Source: Mycobacterium parascrofulaceum ATCC BAA-614
Lineage (GTDB): Bacteria > Actinomycetota > Actinomycetes > Mycobacteriales > Mycobacteriaceae
Assembly (NCBI RefSeq): GCF_000164135.1
Contig: NZ_GG770563.1
Coordinates: forward strand, 1-47,725
Length of the DNA stretch: 47,725 bases
Reading direction: 5' to 3'
A program made the translations under genes and the position numbers. The notes below the pieces were generated by a model, which was not told the DNA's origin, ran no database searches, and saw nothing but the letters and a program-made list of their open reading frames with translations. Positions 31,714-41,078 of this stretch are shown piece after piece. Position 1 is the first letter of the stretch. Each line of letters opens with the position of its first letter.

Positions 31714-33306
31714 TTAGGCGGCCCGCCGGGGGCCGCCCTCGAGCAAGCGGCGCTCATAATCGAGGTTGATCCGGAGCCGATGCTGAAACGCCCACGTGCG
31801 GATCACCGCCGCACCCGGGCCTTCCTGTTCGATATGGATGTCAGCGCCGCTGGCCGACCGTTTGTCCACGGTGCGCACCGTGACGGCCGCCCCCGCGGGC
31901 ACCGAGCCCGCCACCTCGTCGTAGACGATCACATACGGGTACTGCGAGGCCGGCAACTGCTCGACCAGCCCGGCGGTGTCGATCACCTGCAACCCGGCCG
32001 CAATGACCTGGCGCCACCGCCCGGGCCGCTGCGTGCAGACCAGCACCTGGTACCCGGTTGCGGCCGCACGCAACGACACCTGCACCAGCAAGGCGAACTC
32101 GCCGCAGATTGTCACGGTGGCCAGCTCGGTCGGATCACTGAGGTCGACCAGCAGCGGGTGACCGCTGGGAAGCGTGCCAACGATGATGCCCGTCGCGCCG
32201 ATCGGTACCGCCACCTTTTCGTTGGCCGCCAGTTCGCGCGCCGGCACCGCCAGCCCGCCATTGCCCGCGCTCAACAGCCCGGCCCGCAGCCCGGCGTCAT
32301 GACGACCCACAAACGGGTTCAGCCCGGTCAGCGGCGGCTCAGCCAGCGGCCCGCCGCTGTGATAGCGCACCATCACCCCCACGGCCGTAGCGCCGGTATC
32401 GGCGCGGCGCACCTGGATCGACACCACCGTGGCAGCGGTCTCCGGCGCCCACAGCCGGTCAATCGTGGTGCTCGAAATGTCGCGTGGCGACATCCAATAG
32501 GTCTGCACGTAACCGCCGGCGTGACGCAGCCGGCTCCACCCTGGCGTCAATCCGTTCGGGTCGATCCCGGCCAGCAGCGCCTCATCGGCCGAGCGGATCT
32601 GGGCCGCGGTCAACACCCGCGCCGGGATACGCAGGCTGGTCAGTTCTGCGGCCAGCCATTCGGCGGCCGCGCTCATCGTGGCCGCCACCGACTCGCGCCA
32701 CACGATCGCCCGCGCACTGGCCAGCGCGTCCAGGCGCACGACCAGCCAGGTGCGGCGCTGCCCGACCGCGGGATGATCACCCACCGCCCCTGAATACACC
32801 GGGGCATACGGGTGGTGGCTTTTGGATGCCCGGCGCACCCCCGCGCTGACGATGTCGATGCCTTCTAAGGTGACATCGAACTGCTCCAGCCCGGCGGCCA
32901 CCGCCTCAAGCGGCAGCTTCGTCATCGACTCGACCCGGGAATAATCGAGCGCCGAGGGACTGTGTGGTGGCCCATCGACGGCCACCACCGCTACCAAATG
33001 TGGCCCCACAGCACGGATTCCGACCCGCCCTGAGCCGAAGTGGCGCTCGTAGTCGGCCAGCTCACCGCCCGGCAGATCAGCTACGTGCCGTTTGCTCACC
33101 GATCGCCACGCCAGCGTCAACAGTGCTGCACCGCGCCAACGCAGCAACGCCAGCAGCGACACCACAAGGGCGAGCGCGGCGCCGGCCCACCAGCCCGGGC
33201 GGCCCGCCACGGCCGCCCCGGTGGCCACTAATGCGACGTCGACGACGAACAGCGCCACCAGGCGCGGCCAGCCGGCCGCCACGCTTAACGGAAAGGTCGT
33301 CCTCAT
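31714..33306 (-). CDS. eccE: EccE, ESX membrane component
   Basis: From the ATG at 33306 (MRTTFPLSVA), which overlaps the mycP stop (TGATG), the protein has 530 residues. Two N-terminal membrane helices (LVALFVVDVALVATGAAVAG and WWAGAALALVVSLLALLRW) are followed by a large cytosolic region containing the typical LVVRLDALASARAIVWRESVA-type stretch. EccE sits at the periphery of the ESX membrane complex and is stabilised by MycP. An upstream start at 33399 would lie inside mycP and is rejected. Confidence 0.9.
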   Translation of the reverse strand: MRTTFPLSVAAGWPRLVALFVVDVALVATGAAVAGRPGWWAGAALALVVSLLALLRWRGAALLTLAWRSVSKRHVADLPGGELADYERHFGSGRVGIRAVGPHLVAVVAVDGPPHSPSALDYSRVESMTKLPLEAVAAGLEQFDVTLEGIDIVSAGVRRASKSHHPYAPVYSGAVGDHPAVGQRRTWLVVRLDALASARAIVWRESVAATMSAAAEWLAAELTSLRIPARVLTAAQIRSADEALLAGIDPNGLTPGWSRLRHAGGYVQTYWMSPRDISSTTIDRLWAPETAATVVSIQVRRADTGATAVGVMVRYHSGGPLAEPPLTGLNPFVGRHDAGLRAGLLSAGNGGLAVPARELAANEKVAVPIGATGIIVGTLPSGHPLLVDLSDPTELATVTICGEFALLVQVSLRAAATGYQVLVCTQRPGRWRQVIAAGLQVIDTAGLVEQLPASQYPYVIVYDEVAGSVPAGAAVTVRTVDKRSASGADIHIEQEGPGAAVIRTWAFQHRLRINLDYERRLLEGGPRRAA

Positions 33307-35006
33307 CACCGCGCTCCTCGTCGCCGCATCAGCGCTGCTGAGCCCAGCACCAGCGAACACACCAGCGCCAGTCCGCCCACACCAGCGGCGGCTACCCACA
33401 CGGGGGTCATGTCGCGGCCCACCTTGGGCGGGGCCAGCACAAGGGGTGCCGCCAGGTGTTGCGGCCCAACAGGTTCACCGGGGGGCAGGTCATAGGTCAG
33501 GGCGGCTACCGGGTCGACGATGCCGTGCCCGACCTGGTTATCCACCCCGCGCGCCGGTGCCCGGGCGGTTGAGAGCAGCCGGTTGATCACCTGATGGGCG
33601 GTCAGCTGCGGATACTTCGCGCGCACCAGGGCGGCCACGCCGGATACGATCGCCGCCGAAAACGAGGTGCCCGACTGCGGCACCAGCGTGTTCTTGCTGC
33701 CCTCGACCGCGTTCATCAGCCCGTCATCGCGCGGTGAGAGGCTTTCGATGTCAGTGCCTGGCGCCGCGATCGACACCCAGGGTCCGGCCACGCTGCCGTC
33801 CAGCGGAGCGCCGGTGGCATCCACCTCGCCGACGGTGAGCACATAGTCGGAAAACCACGCCGGAGTAACGACCGTGGTCACTCCCGCCCAATCGCGAGGA
33901 TCGTTGGGATTCAACGGGTTATAGATCGGATTCTGTTTACAGTCGTTGCCCATGGCAGCGCTTTCGTTGCCGACATTGCCGGCCGCGGCCACGATCACCG
34001 CGTTGCGGTCCACGGCCGCGTAGTGAATCGCCGCGCCCAAGTCGCGCTGATCAATCATGTCGGTCGCGCTCATACACGACACCTCCGAAATGTTGATCAC
34101 CGTGGCACCCATGTTGGCCGCATGCACGATCGCACGAGCCATCGTGCGGATATCGCCCGCCTTGCGCCGGGTCGCCGGGTCTTGGTTGCCTGCGAAAGCG
34201 TCCTTGGGAGAGAACGCTTTTGAGCTTTGCCGGATGGAGATGACCTGCACATCAGGGGCCACACCAGAAAACCCGTCCGCAGCCGGCGCCGGCGGCGGCG
34301 GGGGCTCCGGCGGGCCAGGCGGCGCGGGTGGCACCGGATCATCAGGACCAGGCGCGGGACTCTGCGGGGATAGTTTCGGGTGACCGGCGGGCACCACCAC
34401 CGTGGGAGTCGCGCGAGGATGCCAGCTCGCCCCGTCTGGGGGTGGAGGCGGAGGCGGGGGCGGCAGCTGCACCGTCACGGTCTGCGGTGGCGGCGGGGGC
34501 GGCGGCGCCTCGGTGGTGGGCACTGTCTCAGGACGGCGGGCCTGGCGCGGCGGGGGCAGCGGCGTCTTGCCATCGGCGGGCTGGGCCGCGATCAGTGAGG
34601 CCACGATCATCCCGTGAGCATCACAGTCGGACAAGCCATCGCCGGGCATCACATAGTCGCCGCCACCGACAAGGTCGGTCAGCCGCGGATGCGGGGTGAC
34701 GCCGGTGTCGATCACAGCCACCTTCTGCCCCGCCCCGCGCCCAAACCGCCACGCCTCAGCCAAATCCAGCATGTCCATGTAATGCGGCTGCACCCGATAG
34801 TCCGTACCCGGCAGCGTGCCCACCTTCGGGCAAAACGCGCCCTGGCGCATCGGTTGATCCGGACCCGGCGGCCCATCGGGCGGAGTTGCGCCCACATCAA
34901 TCTGCGGGGGCTCCACCGCCCCCGCAGCCGGGGCGCCCCACAACCCGGTCAACCCCACCACGGCGACAGCCGATACCGCCGCACAGGCCTTTTGTGCACG
35001 ACTCAC
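33306..35006 (-). CDS. mycP: MycP mycosin, ESX-associated subtilisin-like protease
   Basis: From the GTG at 35006 (VSRAQKACAAV) the protein has 566 residues, with a signal peptide (about 1-32, ...GLWGAPAAGA). The subtilase triad is visible: Asp in VAVIDTGV (near 99), His in DAHGMIVAS (near 131) and Ser in QSGTSFSAA (near 448), with oxyanion AAAGN. A C-terminal membrane helix (VWVAAAGVGGLALVCSLVLGSAAL) anchors it outside the inner membrane. About 120 residues after the His lie in a low-complexity Pro-rich insertion (polyproline runs), longer than I expect for the usual mycosin loop. MycP stabilises the ESX complex and processes some substrates. An ATG at 35051 would overlap eccD and leave the signal peptide internal. 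Confidence 0.92.
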   Translation of the reverse strand: MSRAQKACAAVSAVAVVGLTGLWGAPAAGAVEPPQIDVGATPPDGPPGPDQPMRQGAFCPKVGTLPGTDYRVQPHYMDMLDLAEAWRFGRGAGQKVAVIDTGVTPHPRLTDLVGGGDYVMPGDGLSDCDAHGMIVASLIAAQPADGKTPLPPPRQARRPETVPTTEAPPPPPPPQTVTVQLPPPPPPPPPDGASWHPRATPTVVVPAGHPKLSPQSPAPGPDDPVPPAPPGPPEPPPPPAPAADGFSGVAPDVQVISIRQSSKAFSPKDAFAGNQDPATRRKAGDIRTMARAIVHAANMGATVINISEVSCMSATDMIDQRDLGAAIHYAAVDRNAVIVAAAGNVGNESAAMGNDCKQNPIYNPLNPNDPRDWAGVTTVVTPAWFSDYVLTVGEVDATGAPLDGSVAGPWVSIAAPGTDIESLSPRDDGLMNAVEGSKNTLVPQSGTSFSAAIVSGVAALVRAKYPQLTAHQVINRLLSTARAPARGVDNQVGHGIVDPVAALTYDLPPGEPVGPQHLAAPLVLAPPKVGRDMTPVWVAAAGVGGLALVCSLVLGSAALMRRRGAR

Positions 35007-35022
35007 CGAACAACCACCCCCG

Positions 35023-36537
35023 CTATCGGTACCGGATCGCGGCCAGCACACCCATCAGCCAAAACGCCAACGGGAAAATGCCTGTCAGGCAGACATATTC
35101 GACCCACTCGACGATCTTGCGGAACGTCGGAGTGTAGAAGCGGTTGGGCACCACCACACCGGCCACCAAGCCAGCCACCGGGACGGCCACCATCGCCGAT
35201 ACCCCCGCCAGCAATGCCGGCATCGTCCACAACCCCAACACATAGCGCCCGGCCACCCCGATCACCAATGCCACGGCGGCCAGCGCGAAGATCGTCGCCT
35301 GCCAGCGATCGGTGAACGAACGGCCGCGCAGCAGCACCGCGACCGCCACCAGCCCCGCCAACACCAGCGGCAGCCAGCGTCGCGGCGCATGCGGATCGCA
35401 CAACCCGACGCTGCACACCACCACCAAACCTGTTGTCGCAACCAGCAACCCGGTCAGATAGGAGTGGGCCCGGTCGGTGGCCACCGTCACCTCACGCACC
35501 GACTCAGGCCCGGCGAACGTGGCCACCTGACCGCTGGCCACCGCATGATCAGCCGGCAAATCCGGACGCGCCTCAAAAATCCACTGGCCCGACGCTGAAG
35601 GGAAGACCGGCAGCCGAATCCCGGCCACCCAGCGCGCCACGGTGGGCGACACATGCATCCCGATCAGCGACACCAGCAGCACGACCGCCAACAGGATCGG
35701 CGCCGAGGTCACCAGCACCATACGCACCGAACCCACCACAACACCGACTGCCGCAGTGACGATCACCGTCGTGCCCAACGCGATATGGCGGCCGGTGAAC
35801 CGCACTACCAGCACCGCGGCGACCAACGCGCTCGCCAATCCCAACGCGGCGTGCGGGGCACCCATCGGCCCCGGTACCGCAGCAGCAGCCCCCACCGCCA
35901 ACGGGAGGCATCCGGTCAACAACAGCGTGTCACCGACGCCGCGCGCCAGCCGACTGGCTTGGCGCGCCAAGATGATCGCCGCCGCCGCCAGCAGCAGCGC
36001 CGCCAGCCCGCCACAATAGATGGCCGGCGCCCAGCCCAGATGCCCGTAACGCCAACGCCCCAGCAGGGCCGTGGCGGCCAGCACGCCGGCCACCACCATG
36101 CCCGCGCCGACGCGCGCCGCCCACACCGGCGTGACAGCAGGCCAGCGTCTGCTCAGCTCAGCGGCCACCGCCGAGGTGACGTGTTCGACGACGTTGATCC
36201 GGGCCTCGGTGTCGGCGGCGAACCGCAGCCACAACCGGGTGCCGTCGCTGACCCCTTGGGCGGCCAAAGACAGGCCTGGCTTCAGGGGGCTGCCATCGAC
36301 CCAGCACAGTGTCCAGCGGCCCCGCGGGCCTGCCGTCAACGCCGGCTCCCCCAGTTCACCGAGTCGAGTGTTGACCAGATCCACCAGCGCCGCCAACTGC
36401 ACTGACACTGAGGCGGTGGCATCCAACACCACCCCGATCTTGGTGGCCCCCGCGATGACCGCCACCAACACCCGATCAGGCAGGGCCGGCGCAGCCGCCG
36501 CCGTGACAGGGTTGTCGTGCTGCCGCTCGAGGGTCAC
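35023..36537 (-). CDS. eccD: EccD, multi-span ESX membrane channel component
   Basis: The GTG at 36537 (VTLERQHDNP) overlaps the espI stop by four bases, giving 504 residues. The N-terminal ~110 residues are the ubiquitin-like domain (DRVLVAVIAGATKIGVVLDAT...), and about eleven membrane helices fill the rest. EccD lines the ESX inner-membrane complex as a dimer in each protomer. Length and topology are normal. The longer frame from 36666 runs inside espI and is rejected. Confidence 0.93.
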   Translation of the reverse strand: MTLERQHDNPVTAAAAPALPDRVLVAVIAGATKIGVVLDATASVSVQLAALVDLVNTRLGELGEPALTAGPRGRWTLCWVDGSPLKPGLSLAAQGVSDGTRLWLRFAADTEARINVVEHVTSAVAAELSRRWPAVTPVWAARVGAGMVVAGVLAATALLGRWRYGHLGWAPAIYCGGLAALLLAAAAIILARQASRLARGVGDTLLLTGCLPLAVGAAAAVPGPMGAPHAALGLASALVAAVLVVRFTGRHIALGTTVIVTAAVGVVVGSVRMVLVTSAPILLAVVLLVSLIGMHVSPTVARWVAGIRLPVFPSASGQWIFEARPDLPADHAVASGQVATFAGPESVREVTVATDRAHSYLTGLLVATTGLVVVCSVGLCDPHAPRRWLPLVLAGLVAVAVLLRGRSFTDRWQATIFALAAVALVIGVAGRYVLGLWTMPALLAGVSAMVAVPVAGLVAGVVVPNRFYTPTFRKIVEWVEYVCLTGIFPLAFWLMGVLAAIRYR

Positions 36538-38006
36538 GCGCTCAGCGCCCCCGCGGTCGGGAACCCTTCGGCCAGCTCGGCCGCCAGCTCCAAAAACGCC
36601 AACCGAGTGCGCTTGTGCAAGGCCGGAAAATCGAGCGTATCCGCGTCGCGCAAATGCGCATCCCATGGGATCGTCTTCACCGAACGCACCCGCGGCCCCA
36701 GCGTCTCGGTGATATGGGAGATAAACGCCTTGGACGCGCAGTCATGGATGTCGTTGAGCACAATCACCGAGCGCTTGAGCAGTTCGTGACCGTTGCGTGC
36801 GGCCAGCCACTCCACCGTGGTCTCGATCGCCAGTCCGCCCTCGGCGTTGCAGCTGCCGATGATCATCAACGCGTCGGTGTTCGACAACACTGTTTTGAAA
36901 AATTCGGTCTCGACTTCGGCGCCGCAATCCACCAGTGTCAGTTGGTAAAAGCGCCGCGTCAGCTCAGCGGTGTCGTAGAACACGTCCTTGTCCAGGTCCA
37001 TCGGGTTGGCCACATTCTGGTTGCCCGGCAACACTTCTAGGCCCTGGGGGTTCTTCCCGGTGTAGTGACGAGCCTTGGGATAGTCGACAACCACCTCCTT
37101 GGCCGCAAGCAGATCGCCAATCGAGTTCAGCGCCTCGCGATCAACGAAGCGACCCAGGCCCCCGTAGGTGGTGTCGGCGTCGATCGCCAAGACCGGCTGC
37201 CCACGCTCAAAGGCGAACACGGTGCCCACACCGGCAGTCACCCGCGTCTTGCCGACGCCGCCTTTGATCGAAATCGCCGCGATCTGATACGTGCCGGGAA
37301 TGTTGGAAGCCACACGAGACTTCCAGTCGATCAGTTGACGCTCATGAGCACCCGCACCCAGATTGACCAGCCCACCTGTGCAGGCGTGAACCGCCTTGCG
37401 CCACCCCATTTTCGCCGGTTCGCGGCGCCGTTTCACGACCTCCTCGACCTGGACATGCCGGGTCGGTGCCGAGCTGGGAGTGCGAAGGTCTGGCCGCGGC
37501 GCCCACCGTTGCTTAGGGTCCACACGCGGGGGTGACCACCGCGGCGGCGGCGGCGGGTTGCGCTGATCGAACTGCGGGCGCGGCGGGATCGGGTCGGGCG
37601 CCTGCCCTCCCGGGCCGCGCCCAACTGACGGCTCCGCGTCCGGTGCCCGAGGCGCCGGGGGCCGCGGCACAGCATGGGGATGCCCGCCCGGCGGCGGCGG
37701 CCCGAACGAGGGCCCCGCACCCGGCGGCGGCGGTGGTGCCGGTTCGGCCTGAGCATGAGCACCTTCAGTGCCCCCCGGCGCCGCGGGCCACGCCTCGTGG
37801 CGGTTCCCCTCGGCTGGCGGTGGCCCGAACTCGTAGCCACCCACCGGCGGCATGTGAGGTGGCGGCGGCGCACCCGGCTCGGGCACCCGCACATCAGCCA
37901 ACGACACCTCCTCGGTGGCATCCTCGGCAGGCGCCGGATGCTCGCGCTGTTGCTCGCTGTTTTCCGGCGGCAGATAACGCGACATGAAGTCCGAATTGTC
38001 AGTCAT
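36534..38006 (-). CDS. espI: EspI-like MinD/ParA-type ATPase with Pro-rich N-terminus
   Basis: The 490-residue protein has a disordered, Pro/Gly-rich N-terminal half (about 1-180) and a C-terminal SIMIBI ATPase with deviant Walker A IKGGVGKT (about 246-253), IDADTTYGGLG and VDCGAEVE motifs. EspI of the ESX-1 locus is linked to regulation of secretion by ATP level; related proteins occur in plasmid ESX loci between espG and eccD. A 120-bp gap before it may hold a promoter. It is probably cytosolic. Confidence 0.88.
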   Translation of the reverse strand: MTDNSDFMSRYLPPENSEQQREHPAPAEDATEEVSLADVRVPEPGAPPPPHMPPVGGYEFGPPPAEGNRHEAWPAAPGGTEGAHAQAEPAPPPPPGAGPSFGPPPPGGHPHAVPRPPAPRAPDAEPSVGRGPGGQAPDPIPPRPQFDQRNPPPPPRWSPPRVDPKQRWAPRPDLRTPSSAPTRHVQVEEVVKRRREPAKMGWRKAVHACTGGLVNLGAGAHERQLIDWKSRVASNIPGTYQIAAISIKGGVGKTRVTAGVGTVFAFERGQPVLAIDADTTYGGLGRFVDREALNSIGDLLAAKEVVVDYPKARHYTGKNPQGLEVLPGNQNVANPMDLDKDVFYDTAELTRRFYQLTLVDCGAEVETEFFKTVLSNTDALMIIGSCNAEGGLAIETTVEWLAARNGHELLKRSVIVLNDIHDCASKAFISHITETLGPRVRSVKTIPWDAHLRDADTLDFPALHKRTRLAFLELAAELAEGFPTAGALSA

Positions 38007-38126
38007 TCCTAGTCCCCATATGGCTGGCGGTTACTATGTCCGATCCTAAAGGCAGAATTCTCGCTATACCACGCCCGCTCGGTATTCATCGAGAACACTT
38101 TGCTGGCACGGCGGTACCGCTTTTTG
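38007..38126 (-). promoter_or_regulatory. Gap between espG and espI with possible promoter
   Basis: This is among the longest gaps in the ESX operon (120 bp). On the minus strand a TATAGC element near 38067-38072 could serve as -10 for espI; no good -35 is seen. GCGGTACCGC near 38112-38121 is a perfect palindrome with T5 on the plus strand, too tight a loop to be a convincing terminator. Confidence 0.3.
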
Positions 38127-39047
38127 TCAGGCCATTCGTTCATGACTGTCCCAGGCGCGCACACCGACACTGTCGAAGACCGTCGTCAGCGCGTGATGCA
38201 GCTGGGCAGGACCCGCCGGGGCGATGGCCAGCCACTCCTGCTGGCTGCCCGCGGGCGGGTTCAGTCGGTACAGCGCCACCCGCCCCGAGGCAGTGTCGCG
38301 CAGGTTGAGCACCGTTTCGCTCCACACCGTGTCGGCATCCACATGGGCGCGCGCATAAACCAACGCCTCAGCTTGGGGATCTTCTAACGCCGCGCCCAGC
38401 TCAGCCAGCGCACCCCCGCGCAGCCCCAGTGCGCGCAGCGCAGCCATTTTCGCTGCTGCCGAGCCCGCCTTGGCGTGCAACGTGATCGCGGTACGCATGT
38501 CATCCAGCGGCACGTTGACCGCGCTGATCCGCGCCGGCTCCACCCAGTGCACCGAGTCCAGAGCTTCAAAGACTAGGCGTTGCACCCATTCCTGGTCGGT
38601 GCCCGGACAGTCGTCAATGGTGACGTAGGACCCGGCGCGCACCGCAGAGGCCCACCGGCCGTCGCGGCGGGCCAGCACAACGCGCAGCTGCTCATCGGGG
38701 ATCGCGCGCCAGGTAGTGGGATCATCCATCACCACCGGTGTCACCACGTTCATCGCCCCGCGGCAGACCAGCAAGATGACTTCAACGTCGGGCGCGGCCA
38801 GCACCTTCATGCGCGCGGCGATATCAGCACGCACCATCGCATCCTCATCGGCGATGCCTTGGTCGACCAGCACCGCCAAACCCGGGTGCGCGGTGAGCCA
38901 GTCGGTGTTTCGTGGTTGTCCGTAGGGGCGTCCGCGCAGTTCGGGGGCGAGCTGGGGAATGCCCAGCATGGCTTGCAGCAGCCACAGTCCCTCGAGGTTG
39001 ACGGTGATGTCAGAAGTCGGGGTGGCCGGAATTTCGGCGCTCGTCAT
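38127..39047 (-). CDS. espG: EspG, chaperone for PE/PPE proteins
   Basis: The 306-residue protein shows the EspG pattern: VNLEGLWLLQAMLGI at the N-terminus, a WLTAHPGLAVL-type segment, VILLVCRGA and the long helices near the C-terminus. EspG binds the tip of its cognate PPE protein in the cytosol and keeps the PE/PPE pair soluble for its own ESX system. It follows esxA after a gap that carries a very strong hairpin. Length is close to chromosomal EspGs. Confidence 0.88.
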   Translation of the reverse strand: MTSAEIPATPTSDITVNLEGLWLLQAMLGIPQLAPELRGRPYGQPRNTDWLTAHPGLAVLVDQGIADEDAMVRADIAARMKVLAAPDVEVILLVCRGAMNVVTPVVMDDPTTWRAIPDEQLRVVLARRDGRWASAVRAGSYVTIDDCPGTDQEWVQRLVFEALDSVHWVEPARISAVNVPLDDMRTAITLHAKAGSAAAKMAALRALGLRGGALAELGAALEDPQAEALVYARAHVDADTVWSETVLNLRDTASGRVALYRLNPPAGSQQEWLAIAPAGPAQLHHALTTVFDSVGVRAWDSHERMA

Positions 39048-39071
39048 AGCAGGTTTCCTTGCTCAAACGCT

Positions 39072-39105
39072 GACGTGGCGGCACCGAATCCGGTGCCGCC
39101 ACGTC
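39072..39105 (-). promoter_or_regulatory. Strong intercistronic hairpin between esxA and espG
   Basis: GACGTGGCGGCACCG (39072-39086) pairs perfectly over fifteen bases with 39091-39105 around a four-base loop. No U tract follows on the minus strand, so it should act as an mRNA end-stabilising or partial termination element, allowing more esxB-esxA message than downstream espG. Confidence 0.65.
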
Positions 39106-39125
39106 GTTGGCTGGAACAGTGCGGG

Positions 39126-39410
39126 CTAGGCCCACGAAGATCCGACGGCGCTGTCGGTGCTGTTCATGTTGCTTCCGGCGGTCTGCACCTTCTGTCCGTG
39201 AGCGTTGGCCTGCTCGTAGATCACCTGGAAGTTGCGGCCCAACTGGGTGATGAACTCCTGGCAGGCGACCGACCCGGCGCCACCCCAAAAATCCCCGGCC
39301 GCGAGCACATCGCGCACGATCGCTTGGTGCTCGGCTTCCAGGGAAGCGGCCTGGGCGCGGATCAGGGCGCCGTGGGCGTCGACGTCGCCGAACTGATAGT
39401 TGATCGACAT
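39126..39410 (-). CDS. esxA: EsxA (ESAT-6-like WXG100 secreted protein)
   Basis: The 94-residue protein has two helices around a W42-G-G44 turn (GDFWGGAGS), the WXG motif. It is second in the esx pair, next to espG, the usual EsxA place, and lacks the C-terminal YxxxD/E signal, which its partner carries. The two proteins should form a heterodimer secreted by the ESX machine. Spacing from esxB is 44 bp. Confidence 0.93.
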   Translation of the reverse strand: MSINYQFGDVDAHGALIRAQAASLEAEHQAIVRDVLAAGDFWGGAGSVACQEFITQLGRNFQVIYEQANAHGQKVQTAGSNMNSTDSAVGSSWA

Positions 39411-39454
39411 GGTTGTACGTCTCCTTGGCGTAAAAGTGGGTAGGGACCTGGCGG

Positions 39455-39751
39455 TTAGCTGCTCAGGATCTGCTGAGAAGCCTGCTCTTGCTGCTCGTAG
39501 TTGTTGGCGTCACGGATCAGGCCGTCGCGCACCCCGTGCAGCATGTTCACGATGTTGCGGAACGCCTGATTCATCTGGCCCATAGTGTCGTAGGAGGTGG
39601 CCTGGGCTTGCCCACTCCAGCCGCCGCCGGCGATGTTCTGCGAAGACGCCCACATCTTGCGGGCCTCATCCTCAACGGTCTGGGCGTGCACCTCGAAACG
39701 CCCGGCCATGTCCCGCATCGCGTGCGGGTCGGTCATAAAGCGGGTGGCCAT
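39455..39751 (-). CDS. esxB: EsxB (CFP-10-like WXG100 secreted protein)
   Basis: The 98-residue protein has W45-S-G47 (GGGWSGQA) and the C-terminal type VII signal Y85-x-x-x-E89 (YEQQE), typical of the EsxB partner recognised by EccC. AAGGAGA stands eight bases before the ATG, one of the best ribosome binding sites in the window, and a candidate promoter lies in the gap before it. It is probably strongly expressed together with esxA. Confidence 0.93.
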   Translation of the reverse strand: MATRFMTDPHAMRDMAGRFEVHAQTVEDEARKMWASSQNIAGGGWSGQAQATSYDTMGQMNQAFRNIVNMLHGVRDGLIRDANNYEQQEQASQQILSS

Positions 39752-39805
39752 AATAACGTTCTCCTTAAAGCGCGAGTGATTTTATTTCAGCGTTGCTGTG
39801 TTGCC

Positions 39806-39835
39806 AGTCTATTGGCCCGATCTAACGCCGGGCAA
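39806..39835 (-). promoter_or_regulatory. Candidate promoter of esxB-esxA
   Basis: On the minus strand TTGCCC (39835-39830) and TAGACT (39811-39806) are separated by 18 bases, inside the 143-bp gap between ppe and esxB. The match to SigA-type elements is fair. Confidence 0.4.
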
Positions 39836-39894
39836 CGGCCGGCGCAAGCTATTTGAACGAATTTTTCCGTGCACATGATGTCACCAATTCGGCG

Positions 39895-41049
39895 CTAACG
39901 TCGGCGTAGCACTTTGACGGGTTTTCCATAGCGAGGTGAGCCGTCGCTGTCCGTGCCGCGCCCGTGCATACCCGCGGCCATCGGCGTGCCCCCATACATG
40001 CCGGAGCCCCCGGTGGTGGCCGGTGCAGCCCCCATCGACGTGCCCCCGCCCGAGGCGGCCACCGGTGCGACCGCCCGCGCCGTACTAGCCGACTCCCCGC
40101 TGGCGCCGGCCGTCCAGGTTGCCGGCACCGACAACCCGCCCAGCGATCCCGCGCGGCCCGCCACGGCCTCCACCTCCGAGGCTGCCCCGCCCATCCCCGC
40201 AAGTCCGGGCCCGGTCGCACTGGTCAAGGTCGACGCAGTGCCCCCACCGAACATGCCCGGATTCATAAAACTCATAAACGGGCTCAGCAGCGAATTGAAT
40301 TGGCCCAGACCGCTGCCCCCCAACCCCTGGCTCAGCGGTGACGAGAGCCCTTGCAGCGCTTGGGGAATCGTGCTCACCAGCTGCGGGCCCATCGACAACA
40401 TGGATTCGCCGTCCAAACCCGCCGGCATGCTTCCCGCGCTGCTGGCGAAATTGAACGGCTGCTGCCCGGCGGCGGTGCCGCCCGACTGGCCCAACGCGGC
40501 CGCTTGCGCGGCCAACCCGATCGGGTCCGAGTTGGGCGCTGGCGGCACGAACGGGACCAGCGCGCCGGTGATCCCCGAGGCATTCCCGGCGAAGTCGTAC
40601 ATCGTCGCGGTGTCTTGGGACCACATCTGACCGTAGTGAGCCTCGTTGGCCATGATCGCCGGAGTGTTGAACCCCATGAAGTTCGTCGACACCAGGGCCG
40701 CCAGCTGCGCCCGGTTCTCGGCGATCACCGGTGGGGGCACCACCCCGGCCCGGGCAGCCTCGAACGCCGCCGCGGCCGCCGCCGCGGCCGCGGCGGCTTC
40801 CTGGCATTGCGCGGCCGTCTCGATCATCCACACCACGTACGGGGCTGCCGACAGCGCCATCGACATCGACGAGGGCCCCGCCCACGCCGTGCTGGTCAGC
40901 GCTTCGATCACCGCCCCAAACGCCGCTCCTGCGGACCCGAGCTGCGCGGCCAGTGCCTGCCATGCGGCGGCTGATTCCATCAGAGACGCTGAACCCAGGC
41001 CGGCATACATGCGGCCCGAGTTGATCTCAGGTGGCAGCTCGTAATCCAT
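39895..41049 (-). CDS. PPE protein (PPE-SVP type)
   Basis: The 384-residue protein has Pro-Pro-Glu at residues 6-8 (MDYELPPEIN) and the conserved PPE domain of about 180 residues (WQALAAQLG, AWAGPSS, NFMGFNTPAIMANEAHY, MWSQDTATMYDF). The C-terminal part is low-complexity Gly/Ala/Ser and includes GGLSVPATW, the SVP signature. It pairs with the PE protein encoded just upstream (29-bp gap); the pair is delivered by EspG to the ESX machine and is found outside or at the surface. Confidence 0.93.
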   Translation of the reverse strand: MDYELPPEINSGRMYAGLGSASLMESAAAWQALAAQLGSAGAAFGAVIEALTSTAWAGPSSMSMALSAAPYVVWMIETAAQCQEAAAAAAAAAAAFEAARAGVVPPPVIAENRAQLAALVSTNFMGFNTPAIMANEAHYGQMWSQDTATMYDFAGNASGITGALVPFVPPAPNSDPIGLAAQAAALGQSGGTAAGQQPFNFASSAGSMPAGLDGESMLSMGPQLVSTIPQALQGLSSPLSQGLGGSGLGQFNSLLSPFMSFMNPGMFGGGTASTLTSATGPGLAGMGGAASEVEAVAGRAGSLGGLSVPATWTAGASGESASTARAVAPVAASGGGTSMGAAPATTGGSGMYGGTPMAAGMHGRGTDSDGSPRYGKPVKVLRRR

Positions 41050-41078
41050 GGCTGTGGGCGCTAACCCGCGGGCTAGAC

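Noticed and set aside
31315..32793. 492-codon plus-strand frame opposite eccA/eccE
   Set aside because: Antisense shadow; the minus-strand frames encode recognisable ESX components.
33307..33399. Upstream start for eccE
   Set aside because: It lies inside mycP; the TGATG overlap at 33306 gives the usual EccE N-terminus with two membrane helices.
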